From: Deltaproteobacteria bacterium
GTDB taxonomy: Bacteria > Desulfobacterota > RBG-13-43-22
Length of the DNA: 39,893 nt
Assembly: GCA_016219225.1 (NCBI GenBank)
Contig: JACRBX010000245.1
Coordinates: 1-39,893, forward strand
Reading direction: 5' to 3'
The notes beneath the pieces were generated by a model. It was not told where the DNA came from. It did not search any database and worked only from the letters and a program-made list of their open reading frames with translations. Made by a program: the position numbers and the translations under genes. Positions 24,913-32,576 of the stretch are shown piece after piece (the stretch's first letter is position 1; each line of letters starts with the position of its first letter).

Positions 24913-26013
24913 TTACCCATTTTTTTTATCAACGACACAATAGATTCCCTCTCCGGCCATGGCCGGGACGAAACACTGGTTATCAGAAAGGCAGGTCGCT
25001 TTGCTAAGGTCTCCGGACATCCACCGTTTAATCAGTCCTGGTTCTCGAATGAACGGCCGGCTCATAGAGAGATAATCGGCAATACCTTGATCAATAATCT
25101 TTTCCGCTACCGCCAAAGAGCGAATTCCCCCTACCAATATCAAGGGAATTTCCAGATTCTGCCTAAAGGCCCTGGCCGCTTCCAGGAAATAGGCCTCTTT
25201 ATCTTCGCTGGTAATTCCGGCCCTGGAAGGGGATAACTTGCCCGATTTTACTGTTCCACCACTTAATTCTATAGCATCGATTCCATCTTTTTGGAGCAGG
25301 ATCCCGATTTTCAAAGAATCTTCCAAACGAAGCCCACCCTCCAGATAATCTTCAGAGTTCAGTTTGACCAGAACAGGGAAATCATTGCCCACTGTTGATC
25401 GGACTTTTTTTAAAACTTCTCTTAAGACCTGGTATCGGTTCTCCACCGAACCTCCATAAGCATCGGTGCGCCTATTGAAAAGAGGAGATATAAATTGGCT
25501 CATCAGATAGCCGTGGGCCGAATGGAGCTGAACCCCGTCAAACCCGGCCTCCTTGGCCCTTCGGGCCCCTTGGCCAAAGGCTTCGACAAGCTCTTGGATG
25601 TCTTGAAGGGTCATGGCCTTACAGGGAGACTTGGAAAATCCCTCGACGCTTGAAGGACCCATCGGATCCTGACCGGTGAGATCCGGGTTTGCCAGACAGC
25701 CGGAATGGGCTATTTGGAGAACGATCCGACCACCCTGCCCGTGAACGGCCTGGGTCATCTGCTTGAGCCCGTCGGTCAGTTCATCCTTATAGACGCCTAA
25801 CTGTCTGGGACCGGCCTGGCCCTCCTTCCTGACATAGGCATGGCTGGAAATGATCAGGCCGACCTGGCCTTCGGCCAACCGGGCCATGAGGTCTATCAGG
25901 GCCGGGGTTACTGATCCGTCGTCACCGGCCATCCCTTCCCAGGTCGCCGAACGCACGAATCGATTGGCCAGTTTCATTCCATTGATTTCGGTCGCTTCGA
26001 ATAGTGTAGACAT
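24913..26013 (-). CDS. Old Yellow Enzyme-family NADH:flavin oxidoreductase (366 aa)
   Basis: FMN-dependent ene-reductase with the TIM-barrel OYE fold. Visible motifs: NRFVRSATWEGMA near the N-terminus, QLHSAHGYLMSQFISPLFN with the His pair that binds substrate, RTDAYGGSVENR, and LVGGIRSLAVAEKII with DYLSMSRPFI for FMN phosphate binding. The C-terminus has a short cysteine group (CLSDNQCF, then IYC) but no second flavin domain, so it is the single-domain form rather than the 2,4-dienoyl-CoA reductase type. ATG 26013 has AAAGGAG; starting at 26028 adds five residues. It shares the operator type of the catabolic cluster and may reduce a C=C bond in the same pathway. Confidence 0.88.
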   Translation of the reverse strand: MSTLFEATEINGMKLANRFVRSATWEGMAGDDGSVTPALIDLMARLAEGQVGLIISSHAYVRKEGQAGPRQLGVYKDELTDGLKQMTQAVHGQGGRIVLQIAHSGCLANPDLTGQDPMGPSSVEGFSKSPCKAMTLQDIQELVEAFGQGARRAKEAGFDGVQLHSAHGYLMSQFISPLFNRRTDAYGGSVENRYQVLREVLKKVRSTVGNDFPVLVKLNSEDYLEGGLRLEDSLKIGILLQKDGIDAIELSGGTVKSGKLSPSRAGITSEDKEAYFLEAARAFRQNLEIPLILVGGIRSLAVAEKIIDQGIADYLSMSRPFIREPGLIKRWMSGDLSKATCLSDNQCFVPAMAGEGIYCVVDKKNG

Positions 26014-26040
26014 TTTTTCTCCTTTCAAGGCTCCTCTTAT

Positions 26041-26093
26041 ATTGTATGCAATTAACTTGTATACAAGTTATATAATTCATTTCATAGTGTCAA
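26041..26093 (-). promoter_or_regulatory. Promoter with two palindromic operators ahead of the OYE gene
   Basis: Minus-strand TTGACA (26093-26088), 17 bases, then the 18-bp perfect palindrome TAACTTGTATACAAGTTA (26070-26053), followed by ATTGTATGCAAT (26052-26041). TATAAC overlapping the spacer and palindrome is a candidate -10. The geometry copies that at 24480-24517. TTGTATACAA-like sites are typical of GntR/FCD regulators. Confidence 0.55.
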
Positions 26094-26113
26094 GAATTTT
26101 TTTACCCCCTGCC

Positions 26114-26905
26114 CTACTTTATTTTAGTCTTCCCTTGGTTTTGCGGTGTTCGTTTGGAAATCAGCGGCAGCAAATATTCGGGCCGGCAGTGACTTAAGGC
26201 ATGAAAGATATTGCCCCTGATCTTCTTGTTGCGGGCATAAAAGACCGACAGAAACTCTTTGATCTCTTTCCGGGAAGAATTCTGGGCGCTGGGACAGGGG
26301 TTGGGAATTTCGAAGAGATTCATCCGCCGGGCAAACCCTTTGATTTTGGATTCTTCCAAGAGGGCCAAAGGACGAATAATGGTTAACCGACCTTCAAACA
26401 GAGACTGCCTGGGGAGCATGGTGCTGAGTTCTCCGCTGAAAAACATATTCAGAAATAAAGTCTCTATGATGTCATCTTTATTATGGCCGAGGGCGATTTT
26501 GGTAAAATTCAGAACCTTGGAAAGTTGAAAAAGGTGTTTCCGCCTGAGCCAGGAACATAAAAAACAAGGGTTTTCCTTATTTTCAGGTCCATGGGCCAAT
26601 ATTCCGTAGTCGGTTTTTTCGAAATAGAAAGGCACCCCCATTTCCCGGCATGCGGCTTCAATCCGTTGAGGCTGGGTCCCCTCAAACCCCATGTCCAGAT
26701 GGATAGCCAGCAAATCATAGCGTATAGGCACCCATTTCAGGCGCTCCTTCAGCATAAAAAGCAAGGCCATACTGTCTTTTCCCCCGGAAACGGCCACGGC
26801 CAGATGATCGCCGTCGGCAATCATATCATAGTCCCGGATGGCCTTGCCCAGGAGTCCTTGGATTTTTTTATCGGCGGTGGTAATATTTCGGGACATGGGG
26901 ATCAT
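26114..26905 (-). CDS. TtcA-like PP-loop ATPase (tRNA thiolation family)
   Basis: N-type ATP pyrophosphatase of the TtcA/TtuA group. The PP-loop SGGKDSMALLF is present near the N-terminus, followed by a PCFLC pair (ENPCFLCSWLRRK) and a third cysteine in PNPCPSAQNSSR, which together bind an Fe-S cluster in TtcA. TtcA makes 2-thiocytidine-32 in tRNA; a related role in sulfur transfer is possible. The start is unsettled: the ATG at 26905 (MIPMSRN) or the one at 26896 (MSRNITT) fit the domain, while the longer reading to 26983 uses TTG, overlaps the next gene and adds an unconserved leader. No strong ribosome site distinguishes them. Confidence 0.8.
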   Translation of the reverse strand: MIPMSRNITTADKKIQGLLGKAIRDYDMIADGDHLAVAVSGGKDSMALLFMLKERLKWVPIRYDLLAIHLDMGFEGTQPQRIEAACREMGVPFYFEKTDYGILAHGPENKENPCFLCSWLRRKHLFQLSKVLNFTKIALGHNKDDIIETLFLNMFFSGELSTMLPRQSLFEGRLTIIRPLALLEESKIKGFARRMNLFEIPNPCPSAQNSSRKEIKEFLSVFYARNKKIRGNIFHALSHCRPEYLLPLISKRTPQNQGKTKIK

Positions 26906-26979
26906 AAAGATTCTTAAAAATAAAAAGGACTCCCGAAGGTCGGACAGAGTTCCCGGCCGGGCGATCAGGGGCAGACGGT

Positions 26980-27312
26980 TCAACCGGCGAAAACGACTTC
27001 CCCTTCATGGGCGTACTCAGCCATCAGGGTGGTTCTGTTTTTATATTCTTCCGGCGTCATGGTAATGATATCCAGGGGCACCATGAATTTTTTGATGGTT
27101 TGGATTTCGGCATTTTTTAATAACTCCACCCTCCGAAAGATATTTTTTCTTCTGAAATTTTCAGAAACCACCACAATATCAATATCACTTTCAGCGGTGG
27201 CATTTCCTTTCACCTGGGAACCAAAAAGGATGATTTTTGACACCCTTACATTTTCTTCCTCCAGTTTTTCCCCAAAGAATTTAGCTACCGCTCTTATTTT
27301 CTTTTTAACCAT
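26980..27312 (-). CDS. MNT-type minimal nucleotidyltransferase, likely antitoxin (110 aa)
   Basis: Nucleotidyltransferase-fold protein with the signature GSQVKGNATAESDIDIVV (31-48): the G-S pair, then D43 and D45; a third acid D80 (VPLDIIT) completes the metal site. In MNT-HEPN modules the MNT protein silences the HEPN RNase, often by adding AMP to it. The start codon overlaps the end of a HEPN remnant in the -1 frame, the usual gene order. Because the HEPN part is truncated, this copy is probably an orphan. The ATG has no strong ribosome site of its own, consistent with former translational coupling. Confidence 0.83.
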   Translation of the reverse strand: MVKKKIRAVAKFFGEKLEEENVRVSKIILFGSQVKGNATAESDIDIVVVSENFRRKNIFRRVELLKNAEIQTIKKFMVPLDIITMTPEEYKNRTTLMAEYAHEGEVVFAG

Positions 27313-27413
27313 TTCAAAAACCCTTTGCTTTTTTCAAGCATTAATTCCGTTTTTTTCCTGCTATAATCTTTCTTCATCTTCTCAATATCCTCAGGATACC
27401 TTGAAGGCTTAAA
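27294..27413 (-). pseudogene. C-terminal remnant of a HEPN toxin gene
   Basis: A frame too short to be called a gene reads KPSRYPEDIEKMKKDYSRKK and ends GFLKWLKRK with TAA at 27296-27294, overlapping the first codons of the MNT gene. RYPED...EKSKGFLKWL is the familiar end of MNT-linked HEPN proteins. An in-frame stop (27416-27414) lies just upstream and the catalytic part is absent, replaced by the AlbA_2 gene whose stop is at 27425. So the toxin was cut away, perhaps when the neighbouring island was inserted. Confidence 0.55.
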
Positions 27414-27424
27414 TTAATACTTCC

Positions 27425-28690
27425 TTAATCGGCCAGTTCCGCAAAGATAGTCAACTTGACGGCATCACCGATTCTTTTAATTTCCGGTCGTTTCCCGGAA
27501 AGTTCCCTACTATCCCGCACCAGGTTCAAAAACCCTTCACCTCTTGCCTCCATAAAACTGGTCCCAGTTAACGGACTCGGGAAATCACGCATGAAGCCAG
27601 CCAGTTGTTGATTGCGACGAACCGGCTGGCAGCCTGTGTAAAGAGCCTCCTCGGTCAAGGTATTATGTAACCCGCCCGGGTTTTGAATTTCAATGCGATC
27701 GGGGAAGATACGAATAATAATCTGAGAGCCGGTAATCTCATAGTCGCGATGGACCACCGCATTGACAACCGCTTCTTGAAGGGCAGTAGCCACGTATGCC
27801 GGAAGATCTCGCCGCCCTAAAACCTCTTTTTTAGATGCGGTGGCGATAAGGGGGGAGGTCTGAAAATAATGGAGAACCTGAAGAATCTGTTCCGGAAGAG
27901 GACCGGTTACTTTTTTTACATCGGCCGTTTCTCCATCAGCTATGTCATGCTTGTATGCCGCTATATCTATGAAAGCACCCCCTAGAACGGTATCGGGACG
28001 TTCTGAAAAAAGAAGAATACCAAGATGAGTCGGTATGGTTTGCTGTTGCATTTCTATGGCCAGTTTTAGATTGATCAATAGACGTTCATAGGTCAGTCCA
28101 TCCATTTGGAAAGATCTGGAAAAACGACGTTGGTAGTAAGCATCCACTCTTGATCGATCTATGAGAGATAATGTTTTTCCCAAGGCCGGTCTTTCTTCAA
28201 AAGGAATCAATAGGTTCCGGAGGGCAAGCAGTCGGCCCAATTGCTCTGGTGGTATCGGATGACGATGGCTCCCCACCCGTTTCAAAAAACGACCATCAAT
28301 TGTTTGATGAACGGAATAATAGGCTTTTGGAATATCTATCTTGAGACAAAGACGCGGATTCCGATCTTCGTCAGGCAGTTGAACCCAGTTTATAATGGGT
28401 TCAATCATGGGTTTGCAATTGTGGAGGCCTGTATTGACGACAAATTGCTCAAGGACAGGACGTTTATCAACAGGAATACCGACAACCGCGCTATCCTTTC
28501 GAACACCAAAAACAATAACCCCGCCTTCGGTGTTGGCCATGGAGCAAAAAACCTCGGCAATTTCGGGCGCTGCCCGTCCTGCTTCGCCGATACGGACCTG
28601 GTCCCCTTTAAAGATAACCTCTTTTAACTCCAGATAGGTATCTTCTCCGGCGGCCATTTCAGCCAATAGGGCTTGCATATCATCGTACAT
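27425..28690 (-). CDS. AlbA_2 (Schlafen-like) / HATPase_c_4 protein (421 aa)
   Basis: Two-domain protein of the COG2865 type. N-terminal AlbA_2 domain: YLELKEVIF, then EIAEVFCSMANTEGGVIVFGV. C-terminal part contains a GHKL-like block ATALQEAVVNAVVHRDYEI and IRIFPDRIEIQNPGGL. AlbA_2 proteins are related to Schlafen nuclease domains and are frequent in defence and regulatory islands; the activity of this one is unknown. ATG 28690 has GAGG upstream; an in-frame TTG at 28705 would add five residues. It follows the PHP-ATPase gene with a 15-base gap and is the last gene of the island on this strand. Confidence 0.82.
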   Translation of the reverse strand: MYDDMQALLAEMAAGEDTYLELKEVIFKGDQVRIGEAGRAAPEIAEVFCSMANTEGGVIVFGVRKDSAVVGIPVDKRPVLEQFVVNTGLHNCKPMIEPIINWVQLPDEDRNPRLCLKIDIPKAYYSVHQTIDGRFLKRVGSHRHPIPPEQLGRLLALRNLLIPFEERPALGKTLSLIDRSRVDAYYQRRFSRSFQMDGLTYERLLINLKLAIEMQQQTIPTHLGILLFSERPDTVLGGAFIDIAAYKHDIADGETADVKKVTGPLPEQILQVLHYFQTSPLIATASKKEVLGRRDLPAYVATALQEAVVNAVVHRDYEITGSQIIIRIFPDRIEIQNPGGLHNTLTEEALYTGCQPVRRNQQLAGFMRDFPSPLTGTSFMEARGEGFLNLVRDSRELSGKRPEIKRIGDAVKLTIFAELAD

Positions 28691-28705
28691 AAGAATCCTC
28701 GCCAA

Positions 28706-31567
28706 TTAAAAGTTATATTTCTCCTTGCGCTTTATGAATGCTTCTTTTGAGCCTTCCATGATGTCCAGAACTGCCCTGGTCACTTCGGAGCGATCAAGGC
28801 CCCCCTGGGCACGGCAGGTCCCCTTCCCCCCCCTGGCTTCAAGGGTATAGACTAACTCTGCGTCGCCATTTACCGGAAGATTGGCATTATGGGTAACAAT
28901 AATCAATTGCCGCTGAATCTTGGCTTTACGGAGCATAGGAACCAACTCCTGGTATAAAAATTCGCTGTCGAGCTCATCTTCGGGCTGGTCAATTAAAACA
29001 GGGCCGTGTCCCCGGGCAAGGAGAAGTGAAAGGATGGCCGTATTTTTCTGTCCGGTTGACAGATCTCCTTTCTGAAAAGAACCGGCTTCGGTGTCATCGC
29101 TGCGAAGTAAAACGAGATCGGCTGAATCCGGAATACGCGTCAGTAATAGATCGAACCATTTTTCAGCTTGTTCTTGCTGCACATTCTTGATTGCATCCAA
29201 ATGGTTCTGCACTATACCAGGAAGTTTTGTAGGGGTGCCCATATTCCTTTCCAACCATTGGATCGGATTTCCAGACATCAGAGACGTTTGAGAATTGTTG
29301 ATTTCCGACTGAAAAGCCTCAAAGAGATGTTCCCCAATATTTTCTCCACCTTCCCCGTCCCGGGATTCTCGGTCCCATACCCGGCCTGCCTGAGAACGGG
29401 CATCCGGGGATATCTCCTTCCATTTCTTCAAAAACGCTTCCTTATCTCCTGCGAATATAAGGGATGTTTTCAATATAGATTGTCGGCAGTTTGTGCGGGG
29501 CATGGTATCGCTCGAAACCATTTCATCAAGAATGGCTTTTCGTTTATTGGTTTCATTAAACCAACACTCCGTCAGGTTCTTCAATAGATCATCCCTGTCA
29601 GGCATTTGTTTCCTCTTGACACCAATTTCAGCCTCCTTAGCCCGCACGGCTGCTTGTTTAGCTCGGTGTTGAATTTCGGTCTCTCGCAGTTGTTCGGCCT
29701 CCAATGTGGTCAATCCTTTTTCACTGCAAGCTTGTTGAAATTGTTCTTCAGCCGTTAGGATAGCCTGCTGGGCTTTTTCCCAGTCAGGATGTTTGGTCAG
29801 GGCCTGATCCACATTCCTTCGAAAAGCCCTGGCGGCGGAGCGTATGGCTTCAGCCATACCCTGATAGGCAGCGGTAACTACTTCCTCAACCTGTTGGAAA
29901 TACCTTTTACCAGGAAAAGCGTCCAAACGACTTCCCAGGGGCAAGGGCTCGGTTTCCAATTCTTCGGTCAGTTCTAAAAGCCGGTTCTCCGTTTCAAGTG
30001 ATTTGTTTACCAATGAATCGAGGTACCTTTTTGATTCCTGAGCACCTCGGTGCCTTTTTAGCTCCTCCTGGACTTGTGCCTTAGCCGCAAGTTGGCGGGC
30101 AAGCTCTTCCTCTTTCTGCTTTAAGGAATTTAACTCGGCATCGAGACGTCTAATGGTTTCTTCCATTTTGTGCGCCAATTTCAACTGATCAATAAGTTCC
30201 AGCGATCTTGCCCGATAAGGCTCCAACCGATCAGCGGCCAGACTATCAATGAACTGCAGGAGAGATTGCTGCCGGTCAGCAAGTTGGGTAATTTCCTCCT
30301 GGCTGAAAATGATAGCAGCAAGCTGCCGGAAGACGGTTGGAAGGTCATCTACGTTTCGGCTCTCGATATGGGCTGGTTGTCCATAACCATCGACGACGAT
30401 ATGGTCTTCAAGACCTCCATGAACGACACCCAATTCGATCCGGGTTGAACCTCTAAATGTTCCTCGAAGCCGTTTGACTTGTCTGGCAGCCACATGGTCT
30501 CTTTCATCCATGCCTTCGAAGGTCATCTCCCCCCGCAAGCCAAGGCGCAAGCTTTCGAAAAGCAGGGACTTGCCACTCCCCCGGCCACCTATAATGCAAT
30601 TGAGGTGAGGTGAAAGGACAATGGCCTGGTTTTCTAAAAATTTATTATCTCTAATCCTGATAGTTCTCACCTGCGTATGGGTAACCTGTGGCGGAGTGGG
30701 ATTCAAACTGATCCGGGACTCCGGATCGAGAAAGGCCTGACGTAAAGCTTCGATGGAGGGGCGGGACATTTTAATCCAGGTAAAACGGCACCCCAAGTTA
30801 TTAGGAACACCGGAATTCTCCAATGACTTCCCATCCGATCCGCATATCGGTGCCGGCTGACGATTGGGCTTAGGCCGATTCCATTGTTCATATGAGCCAT
30901 TTAATATCAATCGGGCCTTTTCGGAAAGAGGCCAGGAGTTTACTTCAACACTATAAAGATCAGGATTGTTGATAAAATCCGATATGTTAACAGGATCATT
31001 ACAGATACCATCATTACTGAAAGCATGCGCCGCAATTACAATGCCGCCAATCTCTTTCTGCACTTTATCGAGGACTTCCCTTAAAGACCAGCATTGTCCA
31101 TGATGTTTTGGTTGTTGAGACACGCCGTTAATGAAACGGTCGTTAGCTGCCATACCCATATTCGTTAAAATATCACTAATCGTTTGAAGCCTTTTCCCTT
31201 CCTTAACCGGCTCAAAAAGGCAAAGAACGTGATACCGGATATCCAGCTCAAAGCCTGGAAAGATAACCAAAGGCGCACGTCCTGAGGAATCGGCCGCCGT
31301 CTTGTTTTGTTCGATCACATGGGTTAAAAACCATTTTCTATGGTCAGTTTCAGCACTGAAATTGTGATCCGTTACGGCAATACAATCCAACTCAAGGTCG
31401 TGGCAGTATCGAAGAAATCGGCGGGCCTTTTCCTGAAGGTCCTCCTCTGACCTTGGAGAAAGCAACCGGATGGATGAATCATTCCAATGCCCTGCATCTT
31501 CTGGGGTATGGACATGCAGATCGCACTTAAACCACCGCATGCCCTGATATTCCGGAGCCGTGTTCAT
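28706..31567 (-). CDS. PHP domain-SMC-like ATPase of the TrlF type (953 aa)
   Basis: Large two-part protein. The N-terminal PHP phosphoesterase has DLHVHT (D16, H18, H20), TDHN (D67, H68), E107 in FPGFELD, H113, H181 and CGSDGK near 242-247. From residue 300 follows an SMC/RecF-like ATPase: Walker A GGRGSGKS (327-334), a long coiled-coil region (about 440-720), signature LSTGQKN (837-843), Walker B VLIDQPEDELD near 857-867 and IIVTHNANLP. The PHP domain could hydrolyse phosphodiesters under ATPase control, as in several anti-phage ATPase-nuclease proteins. AAGGAGG precedes ATG 31567. It is linked to type I restriction genes, a common setting for this family. Confidence 0.85.
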   Translation of the reverse strand: MNTAPEYQGMRWFKCDLHVHTPEDAGHWNDSSIRLLSPRSEEDLQEKARRFLRYCHDLELDCIAVTDHNFSAETDHRKWFLTHVIEQNKTAADSSGRAPLVIFPGFELDIRYHVLCLFEPVKEGKRLQTISDILTNMGMAANDRFINGVSQQPKHHGQCWSLREVLDKVQKEIGGIVIAAHAFSNDGICNDPVNISDFINNPDLYSVEVNSWPLSEKARLILNGSYEQWNRPKPNRQPAPICGSDGKSLENSGVPNNLGCRFTWIKMSRPSIEALRQAFLDPESRISLNPTPPQVTHTQVRTIRIRDNKFLENQAIVLSPHLNCIIGGRGSGKSLLFESLRLGLRGEMTFEGMDERDHVAARQVKRLRGTFRGSTRIELGVVHGGLEDHIVVDGYGQPAHIESRNVDDLPTVFRQLAAIIFSQEEITQLADRQQSLLQFIDSLAADRLEPYRARSLELIDQLKLAHKMEETIRRLDAELNSLKQKEEELARQLAAKAQVQEELKRHRGAQESKRYLDSLVNKSLETENRLLELTEELETEPLPLGSRLDAFPGKRYFQQVEEVVTAAYQGMAEAIRSAARAFRRNVDQALTKHPDWEKAQQAILTAEEQFQQACSEKGLTTLEAEQLRETEIQHRAKQAAVRAKEAEIGVKRKQMPDRDDLLKNLTECWFNETNKRKAILDEMVSSDTMPRTNCRQSILKTSLIFAGDKEAFLKKWKEISPDARSQAGRVWDRESRDGEGGENIGEHLFEAFQSEINNSQTSLMSGNPIQWLERNMGTPTKLPGIVQNHLDAIKNVQQEQAEKWFDLLLTRIPDSADLVLLRSDDTEAGSFQKGDLSTGQKNTAILSLLLARGHGPVLIDQPEDELDSEFLYQELVPMLRKAKIQRQLIIVTHNANLPVNGDAELVYTLEARGGKGTCRAQGGLDRSEVTRAVLDIMEGSKEAFIKRKEKYNF

Positions 31568-31637
31568 TTGATTGCCTCCTTAAGGTCCAGATACTCTATT
31601 ATATTCTTTCTCATTTATACCTGCCGTAGTTGTCTTT

Positions 31638-32576
31638 TTAAGGAACTCTGAATCTTCCTTTCAGACTATGCCTATTTGAAGCTGGATCGAATTCTTTCTG
31701 GATATCGTCCCTGTCTTTTCGCCCCAATCGCGTCCAGGTGGTTTGGGAATTCGGGGCCGTAGTGGTATCAAATCCATTTTGCATTCCAATACCAACCAGA
31801 TTGCTGATCAGGTGGCGATCATGAAAATCATCCCAGATAAAAACTTCGATGTCCAATCCAATCTGCTTTAAAGTCTCTGATAACTTTTTTCTGAACGTTT
31901 CCTCCAGATCGGATAGGTTTAATATCTGACGTTGTGATCCTGAACCCCGATAACAGACACGATGTATCTCTATTAAAGGAACAGGGGTCCTACCACCAGC
32001 CTCCTCCAGAAGTTTAATGAACTCTTGGTAATGGCCCCGACCTGGGTCCAGGTGGGGATCAATAAACATGATGGAATTGGCATGTTTCAGCACAAGATTT
32101 AAGGCATTCTTATAATCTTCTATTCTTCTATGTGGCCTGATTGAAGGGCTTCGGCTGGACCACCATGAGGTTGTGGATAGTTTCTGAACCGGAGCTATAA
32201 TGGGTTGGCCTTTGAATAAACCGGAGATACAATCCGTAACGATAATTCCGTTTAGAGGGATTGTCTTGTGACTGGCCAAGGCTTCCTCGCACCATTCCGA
32301 ATCATTAGACGGGAGATTTTGGCCAATGCCCGTATGAAAAATAAGTCGTTTTTGAAGAGCTAATTTTTTAATCAACTCTTTGCCGCGGGGGTGCCATGGT
32401 CTGTGATCATTTACGAATGTTTGAGCCCATTCTCCATTCCAAAGGTTCCGAACGAGCCCTTCCTGAATCAAAACCTCTTTTATATTTTGAAGATGTAAGC
32501 CGCAGGTTTCGACACTTCCATATGAAGTGCCGTCAATAACATCCGGAGTAAAGGCATACTCTGACAACAAGGCCAT
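31638..32576 (-). CDS. PLD-like protein coupled to the AAA ATPase (312 aa)
   Basis: Partner gene of the upstream ATPase: its ATG overlaps the ATPase stop as TAATG (32574-32578), a sign of coupled translation and fixed stoichiometry. The C-terminal half looks like a degenerate phospholipase-D fold: SIMFIDPHLDPG at 168-179 and WDDFHDRHLISNLVGIGMQ at 248-266, where HDRH stands for the HxK part. The N-terminal 150 residues (VETCGLHLQ, FVNDHRPWHPRGKEL) are unfamiliar. PLD-type domains in such pairs can act as nucleases, but I cannot see a full HKD motif, so it may be a binding or sensor subunit. Confidence 0.6.
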   Translation of the reverse strand: MALLSEYAFTPDVIDGTSYGSVETCGLHLQNIKEVLIQEGLVRNLWNGEWAQTFVNDHRPWHPRGKELIKKLALQKRLIFHTGIGQNLPSNDSEWCEEALASHKTIPLNGIIVTDCISGLFKGQPIIAPVQKLSTTSWWSSRSPSIRPHRRIEDYKNALNLVLKHANSIMFIDPHLDPGRGHYQEFIKLLEEAGGRTPVPLIEIHRVCYRGSGSQRQILNLSDLEETFRKKLSETLKQIGLDIEVFIWDDFHDRHLISNLVGIGMQNGFDTTTAPNSQTTWTRLGRKDRDDIQKEFDPASNRHSLKGRFRVP

